Shown here: piece after piece, positions 53,601 to 62,820 of the stretch | Layout: every line of letters starts with the position of its first letter | How positions within the stretch are numbered: position 1 is the stretch's first letter | NCBI RefSeq assembly: GCF_019249795.2 | Contig: NZ_CP156893.1 | Coordinates: 58,501-122,500 of the forward strand | Length of the DNA: 64,000 bases | From: Segatella copri | GTDB lineage: Bacteria > Bacteroidota > Bacteroidia > Bacteroidales > Bacteroidaceae | Direction: 5' to 3' | The notes under the pieces: model-generated | What the model saw: only the letters and a program-made list of their open reading frames with translations | Database searches by the model: none | What the model was told of the DNA's origin: nothing | Made by a program: the position numbers and the translations under genes

Positions 53601-54668
53601 TTACATTTCGTACTTCCTAAATTTTATTGTATTAGGCTCTCCGTCGCTCATAGTGGCAATGCTAACAGGCGACAAACTATCTGCAAATGTTTCATCAACT
53701 ATCATAAGATTTTGTTGCATGATAGAGTTTAGCATCAAATGCCTATCCTGAGTGAGATTATGATCGACGATGCAACCTTCACCAAATAACATGAAGAATG
53801 GATCTACTGGATATATAGGAGAAAAATTCCTAAAAAGAGTGCCAAGAATATATTCTTTGAACAAGGAATAGGTCTTGTTGACTACAACACAGTCTATGTT
53901 GGGATATAGTTCAGGATTCCCTTGTTTGTCATGCCTATAAGTGTTGGCGGTCAGCAATCCTTGCGCCTTGGGACTCTTTAGCGCCATCAAAGCTTGATGT
54001 ATCCTGTCATCCCAACAAATGACCAATAAATTGACCTCTTTTTCCCCATTGCTCTTGCTAAATTTCTTATTAGCATCCACAAGAAAGTCCTTTATCTTGT
54101 TGTCAAGACAGCCACGGACTGGCATCTGATCCTTATCTACCACCTCTTGATAATTAGGAATACGAGCATCTATCATCAAAACAGAAGGATTCTCTCTAAG
54201 CAATTTTGCAATTTCTTGGTCTTCCTGCACCAAGTTTGCAGATTTCACCTCCACATTGAACGTAAAATCTTGCATCTTGATAGAAAACTCAACATTCTTA
54301 TCAGAATCATCCCTAACTCGATTTTCATAGACAAATGACTTTGGGTCAGAACTACGACAGATGAAGGTGTTCATAACAGACAGTTCACAGAATGCAGAGA
54401 TGAGATTATGAAGGTTAAAGGTTTCTTTGTCAGCAGCAGAAACCTTATTGATTATCATATCTCTATACGCTTTCTCGCTATGAAATGCTAGGAACTGCAA
54501 TGGCCGTGCAATAGCTGAGACAGAATTGATAGCCCAAGCACCTTCTGCCATGAGATTCATTTTGAAACTACCTGTTTCATCAAAGAAATTGTCCGCAATC
54601 ATCTTCAAAGGGTGATCAGGGCAATACTTGCGGAACGCCAAAACTATATCTTTGAGATTTATTTGCAT
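53601..54668 (-). CDS. Possible PD-(D/E)XK nuclease, unassigned
   Basis: A 355-residue soluble protein. FSIKMQDFTFNVEVKSANLV contains a strand with E-V-K preceded by an acidic residue, as in the core of restriction-like nucleases, and helical region FCELSVMNTFICRSSDPKSF precedes it. Later segments LLVICWDDRIHQALMALKSP and NIDCVVVNKTYSLFKEYILG look like the second half of such a fold. I do not recognise the exact family. It may be an effector in the conflict island; the next gene upstream on the same strand, beyond IS66 debris, is an HD plus HSP90-type ATPase protein. Confidence 0.5.
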   Translation of the reverse strand: MQINLKDIVLAFRKYCPDHPLKMIADNFFDETGSFKMNLMAEGAWAINSVSAIARPLQFLAFHSEKAYRDMIINKVSAADKETFNLHNLISAFCELSVMNTFICRSSDPKSFVYENRVRDDSDKNVEFSIKMQDFTFNVEVKSANLVQEDQEIAKLLRENPSVLMIDARIPNYQEVVDKDQMPVRGCLDNKIKDFLVDANKKFSKSNGEKEVNLLVICWDDRIHQALMALKSPKAQGLLTANTYRHDKQGNPELYPNIDCVVVNKTYSLFKEYILGTLFRNFSPIYPVDPFFMLFGEGCIVDHNLTQDRHLMLNSIMQQNLMIVDETFADSLSPVSIATMSDGEPNTIKFRKYEM

Positions 54669-54765
54669 GATTGGTAAACCACTAATACAGCGTCCCCACT
54701 ATTTATCAGCGGGTTAGCCGTACCTGTATTTTTGAATAAAGTTTTGATTTTCTAAAATTTAACTA

Positions 54766-54960
54766 TCAAGCGATGGCTTGGGATGTTTTCGTTACCTCCG
54801 CATCCGTACCATCTTCAAAATGGCGAACATAGTCACATGGCAGGAACGAGGCCTCAACCTCCTCGCCACAAAGTATGCGAGTAAGGATATCCTCAATGTA
54901 CTCACCAAAGTTCACTTTGTTCAATTTGCAACTTTCCAACAGCCCGAACATAAATGCCAA
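54766..54960 (-). pseudogene. IS66 transposase (tnpC) C-terminal fragment
   Basis: AFMFGLLESCKLNKVNFGEY and IEDILTRILCGEEVEASFLP are identical over their first 35 residues to the fragment at 23328-23525. The downstream side carries AEVTKTSQAIA. A family I repeat abuts it. The 98 bases between it and the gene ending at 54668 show nothing recognisable apart from a short ACAGCGTCCCCACT motif also seen (with variation) near 41659 and 58340. Confidence 0.75.
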
Positions 54961-54969
54961 ATTCTGGTA

Positions 54970-55150
54970 AATCGAAAACCTACTCGTCCTTCCTTACCGT
55001 TAAGGAAGGCTCCACCTTTCTCACCAAGCCTCTCTTCCCTCAGGGACGAGAGGATGTAACCGCCCTCCGGTGCTCAGAACCGCTACGCTATAAGGTTGGC
55101 GGACCATCAAAGGTCTACGCCATATTGTGCGGGATGGGACCGCCTGGGAG
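54970..55150 (-). repeat. Family I structured repeat, copy 4 (reverse)
   Basis: Reverse orientation: CTTCCTTACCGTTAAGGAAG, CCTCAGGGACGAGAGG, GAACCGCTACGCTATAAGGT and, at the end, GCGGGATGGGACCGCC. Fills the gap between IS66 debris and the HD-HSP90 gene. Confidence 0.85.
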
Positions 55151-55245
55151 CTGATGATTTTAGCTAGCTGTAAGCTCTATCTGAAATCATTACTTTATCT
55201 GCTACCATCGGTATATTAATGATTGCCAAAATATTGTATACAGAA

Positions 55246-58200
55246 TTAATTTCGTGTCTTATCTCTGTACCATCTAGAGGTATCATAAAGTCTAAACTTA
55301 CAATTAGAGCAAGCGGAAACCAGATCATCTTCTGAGATCTTTCCAAAAACAAAAGAATAAAAACTTGGATTAGATGCACGATCAAATTCTCTTGCAATTT
55401 GCTTTTTCCAATCATAATTTATACCTTCTCTGTATTTTGAGAACATATCAGATATGAAACTTGCTACATTCTCCAGAATAGCAATGTCATCTTCATCCTC
55501 AAGATTCAGCTTTGATAGCAAATCAACAAAGAAATCGGACAATCCACTGTTTTTGGGAACAATTAAACCATATGAACTTCTTATTGCATCATAATTATCA
55601 TCAAAGAGTTGTTCTGTAGATGTCTGAACAAACATCATATTTCTACCCGTTCCATATCTACGTTGATGTTTATCCGTATAAACAACAATCCATTTGTCTT
55701 CTTTTCCTTTAAGAGACCAATACAAATCCAATCGACGTTGTTCTTCATTAATACTAATCTTGGCAATTTCAAATTTTGATAAGATTAAATCGTCCATCAA
55801 ATTATAATATCTCTGCTTGCAAAGAAGCATGTCTATATCTTTCAGGTGAGCCTGTTCTTCTCCATACAATGTCTTTAATAAAGAAATTGCAGACTTGTCG
55901 GTTGACTTTATTTCTTTCAACAGTCTGTTCGCTGCAGCAAAAGCCTCGCTCTCCATTGTCCAAAAATGCCCATTAGATTCCAAATCTTTCAAAGAACAAA
56001 ATTTTCGTTTATCTTCTTTTTCAATAAGAAGAATCTCAGATTCGGATAATTTTTCTTTCAATATTTCTCTATCAGAAAAGTCTGTCCTGTTATATTGGTC
56101 TTGACGAAGCAAAAAGGCATTTAAGAGCCAAGTCATTTCTTCGGCAACCCATGTCACAGAAAAATCTTTTTGAAGGTCTTTCTGCTGCGTTTCTATATTA
56201 TTGAGATATAATCCATAGATTGCTTCCAACATTTTCGACACACTGGACGAATTTACGTTAGAGCGGGCCACATTTGTTTTTGGAGCCTCCTTGCCTGTCA
56301 TATTAGCATAGGCTACAAAAGGATGGCCATTATACCCAGGAGTATTCTCATCGATTCTGATACCTTCAATACTCATTCCCCATGGAGTTACAACAGTATC
56401 TTTCTGATCTAGCCACATATTGCTGGCTTCTACCATTGAATACTCCTTCATAAAGGAATTATACGACAGCAATATGGCTAATTCTATGCCATTATTATTA
56501 TAATCTTTTATTTTATACTTTGTATCCGACAAGGATATTCCCTTAGCCTTTAATACAGATTCCAACAAGTGCTTTGGTGACAAATATCCAATCTGCCTGT
56601 CCGCACCAGCCTCATGATAGTAGAACTCACAGTTTGGTATAAGAATCCATGTGGCAAGAATTTGTTCTGGAGCAAACTTTTTGACAGACGGACGCACTTT
56701 TAATTTAATAGAAGTTCCTGTCTTACTCGTAATCTTCAAGTTCGAATCTTTTTCCGCACCATGCTTCAGTAAATACTTTCCATGGACATTTCTTATTTTC
56801 AAAAGAAGAGGCTTCTCCTTTTCGTCCATTTGTGTCAAAATATCAACATCATCAGCTATCAAGAAACATGTGAGAAGTCCGATGCCAAATCTGCTGATGG
56901 AATTATAGTTTGGGTGTTTTTTCTGAAATTCAGCATCTTGATACCTTGAAGATCCAACTTTCAGCAAGTGATTCTCTATAATATCCATATTCATGCCAGT
57001 TCCATTGTCACAAACCATAAGTTCTCGATTCGATGCATCCCAATAAACATCTACCCTTGGGGTATATTCTTCATCTTTATGCTCTTCCTGTAATTCATAA
57101 AGTTTTACTTTGACTGCATCAATAGCATTCTGTGCCAACTCTCTAAGAGATACTGATAGATTATTATATAATGTTTCGCCTACCAACAAACTCAGTATTT
57201 TCTGTTGGTCAATAGTAAACGAAAGTTGTCTACGCTCAAAATTCTTTGCCTGAATAGTCGAGTCATCAATATCTTTCCAAGGATAATCATATTTAGAGGC
57301 ATATTTTTTCTTGGCTATCTCATTTAGACGATGGTTGTTCTTTAACTCCTCACGCGCATACTTTAAATACTCTATTAAAGAAAAGAAACCGTCTTCTTTT
57401 TCAAAGAATGCGGACACTTCAAAGGTATCTTTTGGTAATGCATCATTTTTGTTTCCATCTTGGTCTTCAGCAATTTTCGGAGAGACACTTGACACAGCAT
57501 TTTGCTTGGCCCATTCTTCCTGACTAATAGGATTAGTTGGAGATATGATAGCATACTCAATTGAAGGAGTTCTGTCGCTTGTTATATGGAGCAAGTCTGC
57601 TGTTCTTACTATCAATGCAGCATAAAACACATTTCCTTTTTCCTGTGGCGAAGTTCCATAGGCTTTTTCAACCTTATACTTTTCAAAATCGTCCAAGTCA
57701 TCAAGATTATGACTTTCACAGATTGTAGCCAAATCATCTTTGAACATCGGACGGAGGCCTGAAATCATAGATGCGATTATCTCCAATATCTTTGGGTCTG
57801 TATAGCACCATGCATTATCTTCATTTCTTATCCAACTGGCTATTCTGTCTCCATGATGGTGTCTTACGAACTCTTGATAAATAAAGCGTTCTTGATCCTC
57901 GGCAGATAAAGAGGAAAGAGAAACTGTATTTTCATCCTTGTCAAGATATGCTTGTCTAAAAACCTTATATTCACCAGATGAATTTCTGTTTTCATACTCA
58001 TTGCGAGTAACGAGCATACCTAAATCATGGAAATAAGTAGCAGTAACAATGAGCATCCAGTCTGCTCCAGTCATCTTATCCTGGGTTTCCTGTGGAATGA
58101 TATAATCCAATGACTCCAACATCTTGTTGATGTGGGATATATCATGCTTTGTATATTGGTCAAAAATTCTGCCATCACCGATATGGGCGAGCATTTGTGT

Positions 58201-58299
58201 GACTTTGTCCTTCAAGGCATCTAACTTGATGGATTTAAATGCTTCCAACTCGCATGCTTTTTGCGCATGAAGTTCTGCTTTAGATAATTTATCTGACAT
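55246..58299 (-). CDS. HD-domain protein with HSP90-like (GHKL) ATPase domain
   Basis: A 1017-residue protein. The N-terminal third is an HD-type metal-dependent hydrolase-like domain: TKHDISHINKMLE (near 50), ATYFHDLGMLV (His-Asp near 94), FVRHHHGDRIASW, and VRTADLLHITSD. Residues about 385-480 contain the GHKL ATPase motifs RELAQNAIDAV (N box), MVCDNGTGMNMD (G1) and SRFGIGLLTCFLIADDV (G2). The C-terminal 500 residues are mixed alpha/beta. Proteins joining HD and HSP90-like ATPase domains are found in genomic islands; an ATP-gated nuclease or nucleotidase role is plausible but not shown. The domains look complete. Confidence 0.75.
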   Translation of the reverse strand: MSDKLSKAELHAQKACELEAFKSIKLDALKDKVTQMLAHIGDGRIFDQYTKHDISHINKMLESLDYIIPQETQDKMTGADWMLIVTATYFHDLGMLVTRNEYENRNSSGEYKVFRQAYLDKDENTVSLSSLSAEDQERFIYQEFVRHHHGDRIASWIRNEDNAWCYTDPKILEIIASMISGLRPMFKDDLATICESHNLDDLDDFEKYKVEKAYGTSPQEKGNVFYAALIVRTADLLHITSDRTPSIEYAIISPTNPISQEEWAKQNAVSSVSPKIAEDQDGNKNDALPKDTFEVSAFFEKEDGFFSLIEYLKYAREELKNNHRLNEIAKKKYASKYDYPWKDIDDSTIQAKNFERRQLSFTIDQQKILSLLVGETLYNNLSVSLRELAQNAIDAVKVKLYELQEEHKDEEYTPRVDVYWDASNRELMVCDNGTGMNMDIIENHLLKVGSSRYQDAEFQKKHPNYNSISRFGIGLLTCFLIADDVDILTQMDEKEKPLLLKIRNVHGKYLLKHGAEKDSNLKITSKTGTSIKLKVRPSVKKFAPEQILATWILIPNCEFYYHEAGADRQIGYLSPKHLLESVLKAKGISLSDTKYKIKDYNNNGIELAILLSYNSFMKEYSMVEASNMWLDQKDTVVTPWGMSIEGIRIDENTPGYNGHPFVAYANMTGKEAPKTNVARSNVNSSSVSKMLEAIYGLYLNNIETQQKDLQKDFSVTWVAEEMTWLLNAFLLRQDQYNRTDFSDREILKEKLSESEILLIEKEDKRKFCSLKDLESNGHFWTMESEAFAAANRLLKEIKSTDKSAISLLKTLYGEEQAHLKDIDMLLCKQRYYNLMDDLILSKFEIAKISINEEQRRLDLYWSLKGKEDKWIVVYTDKHQRRYGTGRNMMFVQTSTEQLFDDNYDAIRSSYGLIVPKNSGLSDFFVDLLSKLNLEDEDDIAILENVASFISDMFSKYREGINYDWKKQIAREFDRASNPSFYSFVFGKISEDDLVSACSNCKFRLYDTSRWYRDKTRN

Positions 58300-58450
58300 A
58301 TTTTATTCTTTTTACTAATTTATAAGTATATCACTGTTACAGCGTCCCACTGTATACAAGTAGTAACACCTATCGGTTTTATGAAAATTGTTATTTGAGA
58401 AAATTTCAAGTACCTCCCCACACCTTCGGCGCAAGGAAGTGAGCGGTACG

Positions 58451-58627
58451 TTACTTACTCTTCTTGCCTTTCTTTACCTTCTTCGATGGCTTGGCGGTTC
58501 TTATCTCGCCCTTTTCCTGCATATTCTTGAGGACACCTTCGAAGTCGCAACGTGCCGCTGCTTCCAATTCGACGTACTCATCTTGCAGGCCTCTGTTGTA
58601 GAAACCAGTGATTCTTAAATTGATCAT
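58451..58627 (-). CDS. Small basic protein, unassigned
   Basis: A 58-residue frame: MINLRITGFYNRGLQDEYVE, LEAAARCDFEGVLKNMQEKG, and a Lys-rich tail (PSKKVKKGKKSK). Codon use and a clean start and stop suggest a real gene. The tail could bind nucleic acid. The IS at 58682 sits 55 bases upstream of the start and may have separated it from its promoter. Confidence 0.6.
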   Translation of the reverse strand: MINLRITGFYNRGLQDEYVELEAAARCDFEGVLKNMQEKGEIRTAKPSKKVKKGKKSK

Positions 58628-58708
58628 AATTTGATTGAGTATTATAAATGTAGAAGCAGTACGATTGTTTGGATTGTTAAGTAGGGTGTCCAGTTCTATG
58701 TTCCAATA

Positions 58709-60001
58709 TTAACTCACTTGTTTGAGAGTTTTGGTTCGTTCTGTCACCCAGTTTTTGGACAAGTGCTCGGTAGTCCAAGCATCAATGTCCTTAAGTTTAA
58801 CATTCACTAAGCGCTCTTTGAAATTAAATGTTTTAGTAACGGATTCGTTCACGACTTTTGGATATAATGGTATCATTAGAGCAAAAGGAGTTATGCCATA
58901 CAGCTTGTTCGGTGACTTCTTGCTTTTGTATATACCAAAAGTAGATTCAATGATGTCTGAAGAGATGCAGATATTCATATCCTCAGTAAGTTGCGCTTCT
59001 TCCTTTCGGAAGTACTCCAGCATCTTCAAGCCAAGGTGAGCTTGACGAGGATAAGCATTTCCTATAACATGAGCAACTATGTATGACTGGCACTCCTTAC
59101 TCGTCTTGCAGGAAAAGCCTTTGTTTTTACAGATATGCTCTATATGCCTGATGGCATCCAACGCATCCATGAGTTCTTGCAACAAAGATTCATAGTCGTT
59201 GATGAAAGCATACGCTTCCTGCATTTCTTTTGGGAGTTTGTTGTAACAAGCAAGCATAGAGTTGCCCCAGATTACCCATTCAGACATATTCATGAATCTA
59301 GCAATAGTCCTCATGTTCGGTGGTAGCAAATATGCTTTATTTGTCAGATGGTATTGCAGTCTTTTCTTTCCTAAAAGTGTTGTAAGCTCAACAAAATCAG
59401 GCTGTTTTTCATACACCTTTTTGAGAATCACACTCATAGAATGACTGATGTCCGCATAATGCACATATCCAGAGTCCAAGATACCCCTTACAAGGTTATG
59501 GGCATTGTCACTAATCACATATTGAGGTTCTGAACCTGCAGATATAGTGACTTCGCTTATCTTGTTTTCGATATCTTCACCCTTGAAGTTTGCTCCTACC
59601 GTCATGTTTAAAACTGTCACATCTTCATGTTTGACAGGTCGATCTTGATGCTCTGATGGAATGGCTAGAGCCAAAAGTAGTTTCTGACCGTTTATAGCGA
59701 TGCTCTCATCCATAACCATGGCAAACTTTTTGCCTTTGCATGGCTGGTCATCTTGATAAACAGACAGTCCCAACTTCTTTATCCAGTTTTCCACCGTATT
59801 GTAGCATGGACTTTTTCCGAAGTTCTTACCAAGTACTTCAGAGAATACCTCCAAGATCTTCACTACAGTTCGAAGGCCACAGCCAGTACGCATATAGATA
59901 AGAACACAAAGTTGAATTACTACAAGAGGGAATCTATGTCCGGGAACAGGTGCGAGAGTAATGCTCTTTGTTCGTTGGTCATAGTTATTTTCTGAACGTC
60001 T
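58709..60001 (-). CDS. DDE transposase main domain, reached by -1 frameshift
   Basis: The ATG at 59893 starts only 394 residues in, but the same frame is open up to the A9 run at 60001-60009 and carries family-like sequence: ITLAPVPGHRFPLVVIQLCV. Acidic residues fitting a DDE triad are in FAMVMDESIAING, PQYVISDNAHNLV and DIIESTFGIYKS. The frame lies -1 relative to the upstream 74-residue frame. A slip at A9 would make a 478-residue protein (48 + 430). Without the slip, this part could still be made from the internal ATG. Confidence 0.8.
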   Translation of the reverse strand, partial: RRSENNYDQRTKSITLAPVPGHRFPLVVIQLCVLIYMRTGCGLRTVVKILEVFSEVLGKNFGKSPCYNTVENWIKKLGLSVYQDDQPCKGKKFAMVMDESIAINGQKLLLALAIPSEHQDRPVKHEDVTVLNMTVGANFKGEDIENKISEVTISAGSEPQYVISDNAHNLVRGILDSGYVHYADISHSMSVILKKVYEKQPDFVELTTLLGKKRLQYHLTNKAYLLPPNMRTIARFMNMSEWVIWGNSMLACYNKLPKEMQEAYAFINDYESLLQELMDALDAIRHIEHICKNKGFSCKTSKECQSYIVAHVIGNAYPRQAHLGLKMLEYFRKEEAQLTEDMNICISSDIIESTFGIYKSKKSPNKLYGITPFALMIPLYPKVVNESVTKTFNFKERLVNVKLKDIDAWTTEHLSKNWVTERTKTLKQVS

Positions 60002-60144
60002 TTTTTTTTGAGTTCTTTCCGAAGACCTTTGATAGTGTTTGTATTCTTCACTTCTTTGCCTTCAAGTTGCTTAACTCTTTTACGAAGACGCTTTAACTCT
60101 TCCTCAGGGGTCTCTTTATGCTGTTTTGAATCTAACTTTTTCAT
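59920..60144 (-). CDS. Upstream transposase frame with coiled coil
   Basis: A 74-residue frame: MKKLDSKQHKETPEEELKRL, RKRVKQLEGKEVKNTNTIKG and LRKELKKK (coiled coil, leucine-zipper-like). The codons for KKK (residues 46-48) are exactly AAA AAA AAA, the slippage site. After it the zero frame adds only 26 residues (DVQKITMTNEQRALLSHLFP and a few more). Confidence 0.75.
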   Translation of the reverse strand: MKKLDSKQHKETPEEELKRLRKRVKQLEGKEVKNTNTIKGLRKELKKKDVQKITMTNEQRALLSHLFPDIDSLL

Positions 60145-60360
60145 TGATTATAAGTATTTGTAATGATGTACAAAGATACTAAAAAACAACGATATACACA
60201 AATTTTCAAAGAACTATTTCGTTACATGAAACGTTAAATATCAGAGCGTAATATTAACAATTAACAGGGATGTTTCCAGCTTGTTTTTAAGAACAGAGAA
60301 CTGGACACCCTAATTGTTAAGTGACAATCGTAAAACGCTATTTTTTCTTTTGCTTATGAT

Positions 60361-60437
60361 GGGCGGAATAACCCGCCATAGTATTATTCCTCATTGCAGT
60401 ATCACTCTGCGCTTGTCGCCACTCGAATGAGGAATAT
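60361..60437. repeat. Family IV repeat, copy 1
   Basis: Small hairpin GGCGG-AATAA-CCCGCC type followed by ATTATTCCTCATTGCAGTAT, CGCTTGTCGCCACTCG and AATGAGGAATATT, whose ends are complementary. Copies at 61861 and 63937. Confidence 0.8.
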
Positions 60438-60442
60438 TGTAT

Positions 60443-60815
60443 TTATAAACCGAGACTTTGCTTATGGCTAAACATTTCTATTGTTTCTCCAAATTCTGCC
60501 AATACTTTACCAAGATTAGGATTGTCATTTCTGATGATTACAGAAGCCACATTGTCTATTCCATACTCATCTAACAAAGTAGATGTCACCATTGTAAAAC
60601 GATTACGATACTTATATGTATCGAACCAATTCTTGAACAACCATCCTCTCATCAATTGCTTGCCGTCACTTGTAGAGCATAAAAACAACATCGTCGCCTT
60701 ATTGCATTGAAGAATTCCTCTACAATTGCTATGACTGTAGCTTTGACCTTTTTATCACGAGGTGATTTCACACCGTTGAGATTACCGTAAATCACCGTTA
60801 GAACGTAACTACTGA
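60443..60815 (-). pseudogene. DUF6169-like gene, frameshifted and truncated
   Basis: The 3' part (60691-60443) reads MLFLCSTSDGKQLMRGWLFK, NWFDTYKYRNRFTMVTSTLL and VASVIIRNDNPNLGKVLAEF. The 5' part in another frame reads SYVLTVIYGNLNGVKSPRDK, KVKATVIAIVEEFFNA. In DUF6169-like proteins these follow each other, so a one-base shift near 60700 and loss of the N-terminus are inferred. The family name is a memory-based guess; the shift itself is clear. Confidence 0.5.
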
Positions 60816-60927
60816 TTTTCAGCAGTTAGCACATCCAACATTTTTCAAAAAAGGCATATTATTAATTGGTATTGCCAAAGCTACCTATTAGGCAGCCTTG
60901 ACATTCACCTTTTTGTTCGAGTTATAA

Positions 60928-61053
60928 TTACATGGGATTAGGGACATGAAAACCATTTTCAGCTACATATCCTTCACTTTTTGCCATGGCTTCGCCGTCG
61001 TCCCCTGCAATAGTGGACGTAACCTGTGAGTGTATATTTGTCTCTTTCATCAT
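60928..61053 (-). CDS. Possible small protein, unassigned
   Basis: A 41-residue frame MMKETNIHSQVTSTIAGDDG, EAMAKSEGYVAENGFHVPNP, M. A TATTTTTG box lies about 80 bases upstream on the same strand, with GGAG after it. It could be a fragment of a larger gene. The rest of 60816-61470 has no gene that I can support; a minus-strand frame at about 61346-61500 (VSVISDFPINYRLAVIGGEE) may be the end of a lost gene. Confidence 0.3.
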   Translation of the reverse strand: MMKETNIHSQVTSTIAGDDGEAMAKSEGYVAENGFHVPNPM

Positions 61054-61470
61054 GCGAATCAAGTTCGTTTTTTGATGACGTTCATCTGAATCTCGATATA
61101 AGAGACACAGAATCTCCTTGCAAAAATACGAAAATTGTTGGAAACTAGCAAATTATGCGTGTTAAAAAATTAATATCATTCTACGAAAATCAACATTATT
61201 TTACTATTCTTTTCGTACATAATTTCCTAAGTCGTTGATTGAACGAAAGTTTTCGCTTTTTCTGTATCTCTCATGTAAAGATTCTGGAAAATTGGTTCAT
61301 TTTGGTTCATTTTACAAAATCCCTCTTTTTATTCTTTTTTGTGGCTTATAGGGCTGCCAGTATCTTGGCGTTGGCATCATCTTCCAGTCCCTCCTCACCA
61401 CCAATTACCGCAAGCCGATAATTGATGGGAAAATCAGAGATGACAGATACACCTGATACAATTGCCTCTA

Positions 61471-61519
61471 AACGAACAAAGGGGAACAACCAGTCTTTGG
61501 TCGTTCCCCTTTGTTCGTT
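61471..61519. terminator. Perfect 17-bp hairpin
   Basis: AACGAACAAAGGGGAAC pairs exactly with GTTCCCCTTTGTTCGTT around a 15-base loop that has a further short ACCA/TGGT pairing. Terminator-like in strength but without a clear T tract. It could also be the fused end of a vanished element. Confidence 0.55.
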
Positions 61520-61570
61520 GTATTCATTCTGATTACATCACATGATTTCAAAATGGCTTTGCATGCAAAT

Positions 61571-61812
61571 CATCCCGTCCTTCCTTGTTGATAAAGGCTT
61601 TTTTCTACCTCTCCGTCTCTCCTGCAAGGAGAGCTCCACTTTCTCCCCAAGCCCCTCTCAATAGTCTTTACGACCCCTTCGGTTCCCCTTGTAGGGGACA
61701 GAAACCTCAGGAAGCGGGGATGTAACCGCCCTCCGGTGCTCAGAACCGCTACGCTATAAGGTTGACGGGGCATCAAAGCCCTCGCCAAATTGTGCGGGAT
61801 GGGACCGCCTGG
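61571..61812 (-). repeat. Family I structured repeat, copy 5 (long, reverse)
   Basis: About 240 bp. It ends CTATAAGGTTGACGGGGCAT then GCGGGATGGGACCGCC, with extra internal hairpins (CTCTCCTGCAAGGAGAG, CCCCTTGTAGGGG). Confidence 0.85.
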
Positions 61813-61860
61813 GTATAACTTGCTATAATTTGCTATAGCTTGCTGATTGGGGGTGCATGG

Positions 61861-61947
61861 GGGGCGGCTTACTGGTTGAGACCACCATTTTTGTTCCCCA
61901 CCACAGTATCGCTCTGCGCTTGTCGCCACTCGAATGGGGATATTTTT
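61861..61947. repeat. Family IV repeat, copy 2
   Basis: GGGCGGCTTACTGGTTGAGA, then CAGTATCGCTCTGCGCTTGT, CGCCACTCGAATGGGGATAT. Follows a family I copy, as does the copy at 63937. Confidence 0.8.
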
Positions 61948-61961
61948 TAACATTCTGCCTT

Positions 61962-62489
61962 TTACAGGCGCGAAATAAAATCATCTGCTGTATGTTCTGT
62001 TACAATATCGACAGAAAACCAACGCTTTCCTAAATCTTTTAGAGATGCACCAAAATGATAAACGATATCGTCTATAATAAGCCAACGATTATGTGAACGC
62101 TCAAAGGTATGAAAATCGACTTTTCACATAACAATCTAAAATTGGCTTACACCTTGTTCAGTAAAAGCAAAAGGAGGACGTCTGACTCCCATCTTTATAG
62201 CCTGAATTTCATCTTCACTCATATAATTGGAGGTCACAAATTGTGACTTCCAATTATTCCATTCCTCTTCTGTCAAACGAAACATATAATAATCAGGAAA
62301 GCGCTTCATGTTACGCTTTACTGCCTGATTAAGAACTTTTGTCTCAACTTGGTAGAGCTGGGCGAGGTCACGATCAAGCATCACCTGCACGCCACGAATA
62401 GAATATATTCTCCTTTGAATTTCATTTTGAGAAGGCAAGAGTACTGATTGCCCTGACAATATTGTTAAGTTGTTATTATCTTTAGACAT
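61962..62489 (-). pseudogene. ORF6N-domain protein with internal deletion
   Basis: The start is a full ORF6N domain (RRIYSIRGVQVMLDRDLAQL, YQVETKVLNQAVKRNMKRFP, YMFRLTEEEW, FAFTEQG). It then reaches GVSQF and TAG at 62136. In another frame FHTFERSHNRWLIIDDIVYH and FGASLKDLGKRWFSVDIV, the typical C-terminal end of such proteins, follow directly. The middle (about 60 codons after TEQG) is deleted. ORF6N proteins are phage-related and often act in DNA-binding or regulation. A small gene overlaps the start by 8 bases. Confidence 0.75.
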
Positions 62490-62799
62490 ATGCTATTATT
62501 CTACTATAATAGATGACATTGCAATAGTGCAAGAGGTCTTTGAAATCTGACGATTCCGTAAGCCAGGCTTCGAGCATCTCTTCCTGATATTGGCGGAGAA
62601 GCAATAAGTACTTTTCCTTTCCTACCTTACCTTTTATGTTTTGGGTCATTACCCAGAATAGGGAATGAGATAAGACTATTTTATCTTCAGAAGGGTGGTA
62701 ATAGAAGAGATCGTCTTCAGGGCGATTATTCTTAGCCCATTGTTCTTCTAACTTACCTAACATTTCCTTTCGAAAGGTATTTCTTTCTTCTTTATTCAT
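62482..62799 (-). CDS. Unassigned small protein preceding ORF6N gene
   Basis: A 105-residue protein: NKEERNTFRKEMLGKLEEQW, DDLFYYHPSEDKIVLSHSLF, WVMTQNIKGKVGKEKYLLLL and RQYQEEMLEAWL. Mixed helical, no known motif. The stop overlaps the ORF6N start by 8 bases, so the two were an operon. Upstream is a family I repeat in place of a normal promoter region. Confidence 0.5.
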   Translation of the reverse strand: MNKEERNTFRKEMLGKLEEQWAKNNRPEDDLFYYHPSEDKIVLSHSLFWVMTQNIKGKVGKEKYLLLLRQYQEEMLEAWLTESSDFKDLLHYCNVIYYSRIIAYV

Positions 62800-62820
62800 A
62801 ATTATCTTAGTCTTGTATTT

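Larger units (their letters stand above)
58682..60312 (-). mobile_element. Intact IS with 16-bp perfect terminal repeats and 9-bp target duplication
   Basis: Ends TAGGGTGTCCAGTTCT (58682-58697) and AGAACTGGACACCCTA (60297-60312) are perfect inverted repeats. ATTGTTAAG flanks both sides (58673-58681 and 60313-60321). The element is 1631 bp with two overlapping frames. I could not assign the IS family; the ends and duplication show recent transposition. Confidence 0.92.

Noticed and set aside
61570-61953. 127-codon minus-strand frame, and similar frames at 63703-63918 and 9327-9674
   Set aside because: They are translations of family I and IV repeats; the shared peptide (PRQPYSVAVLSTGGRLHP) is repeat-derived.
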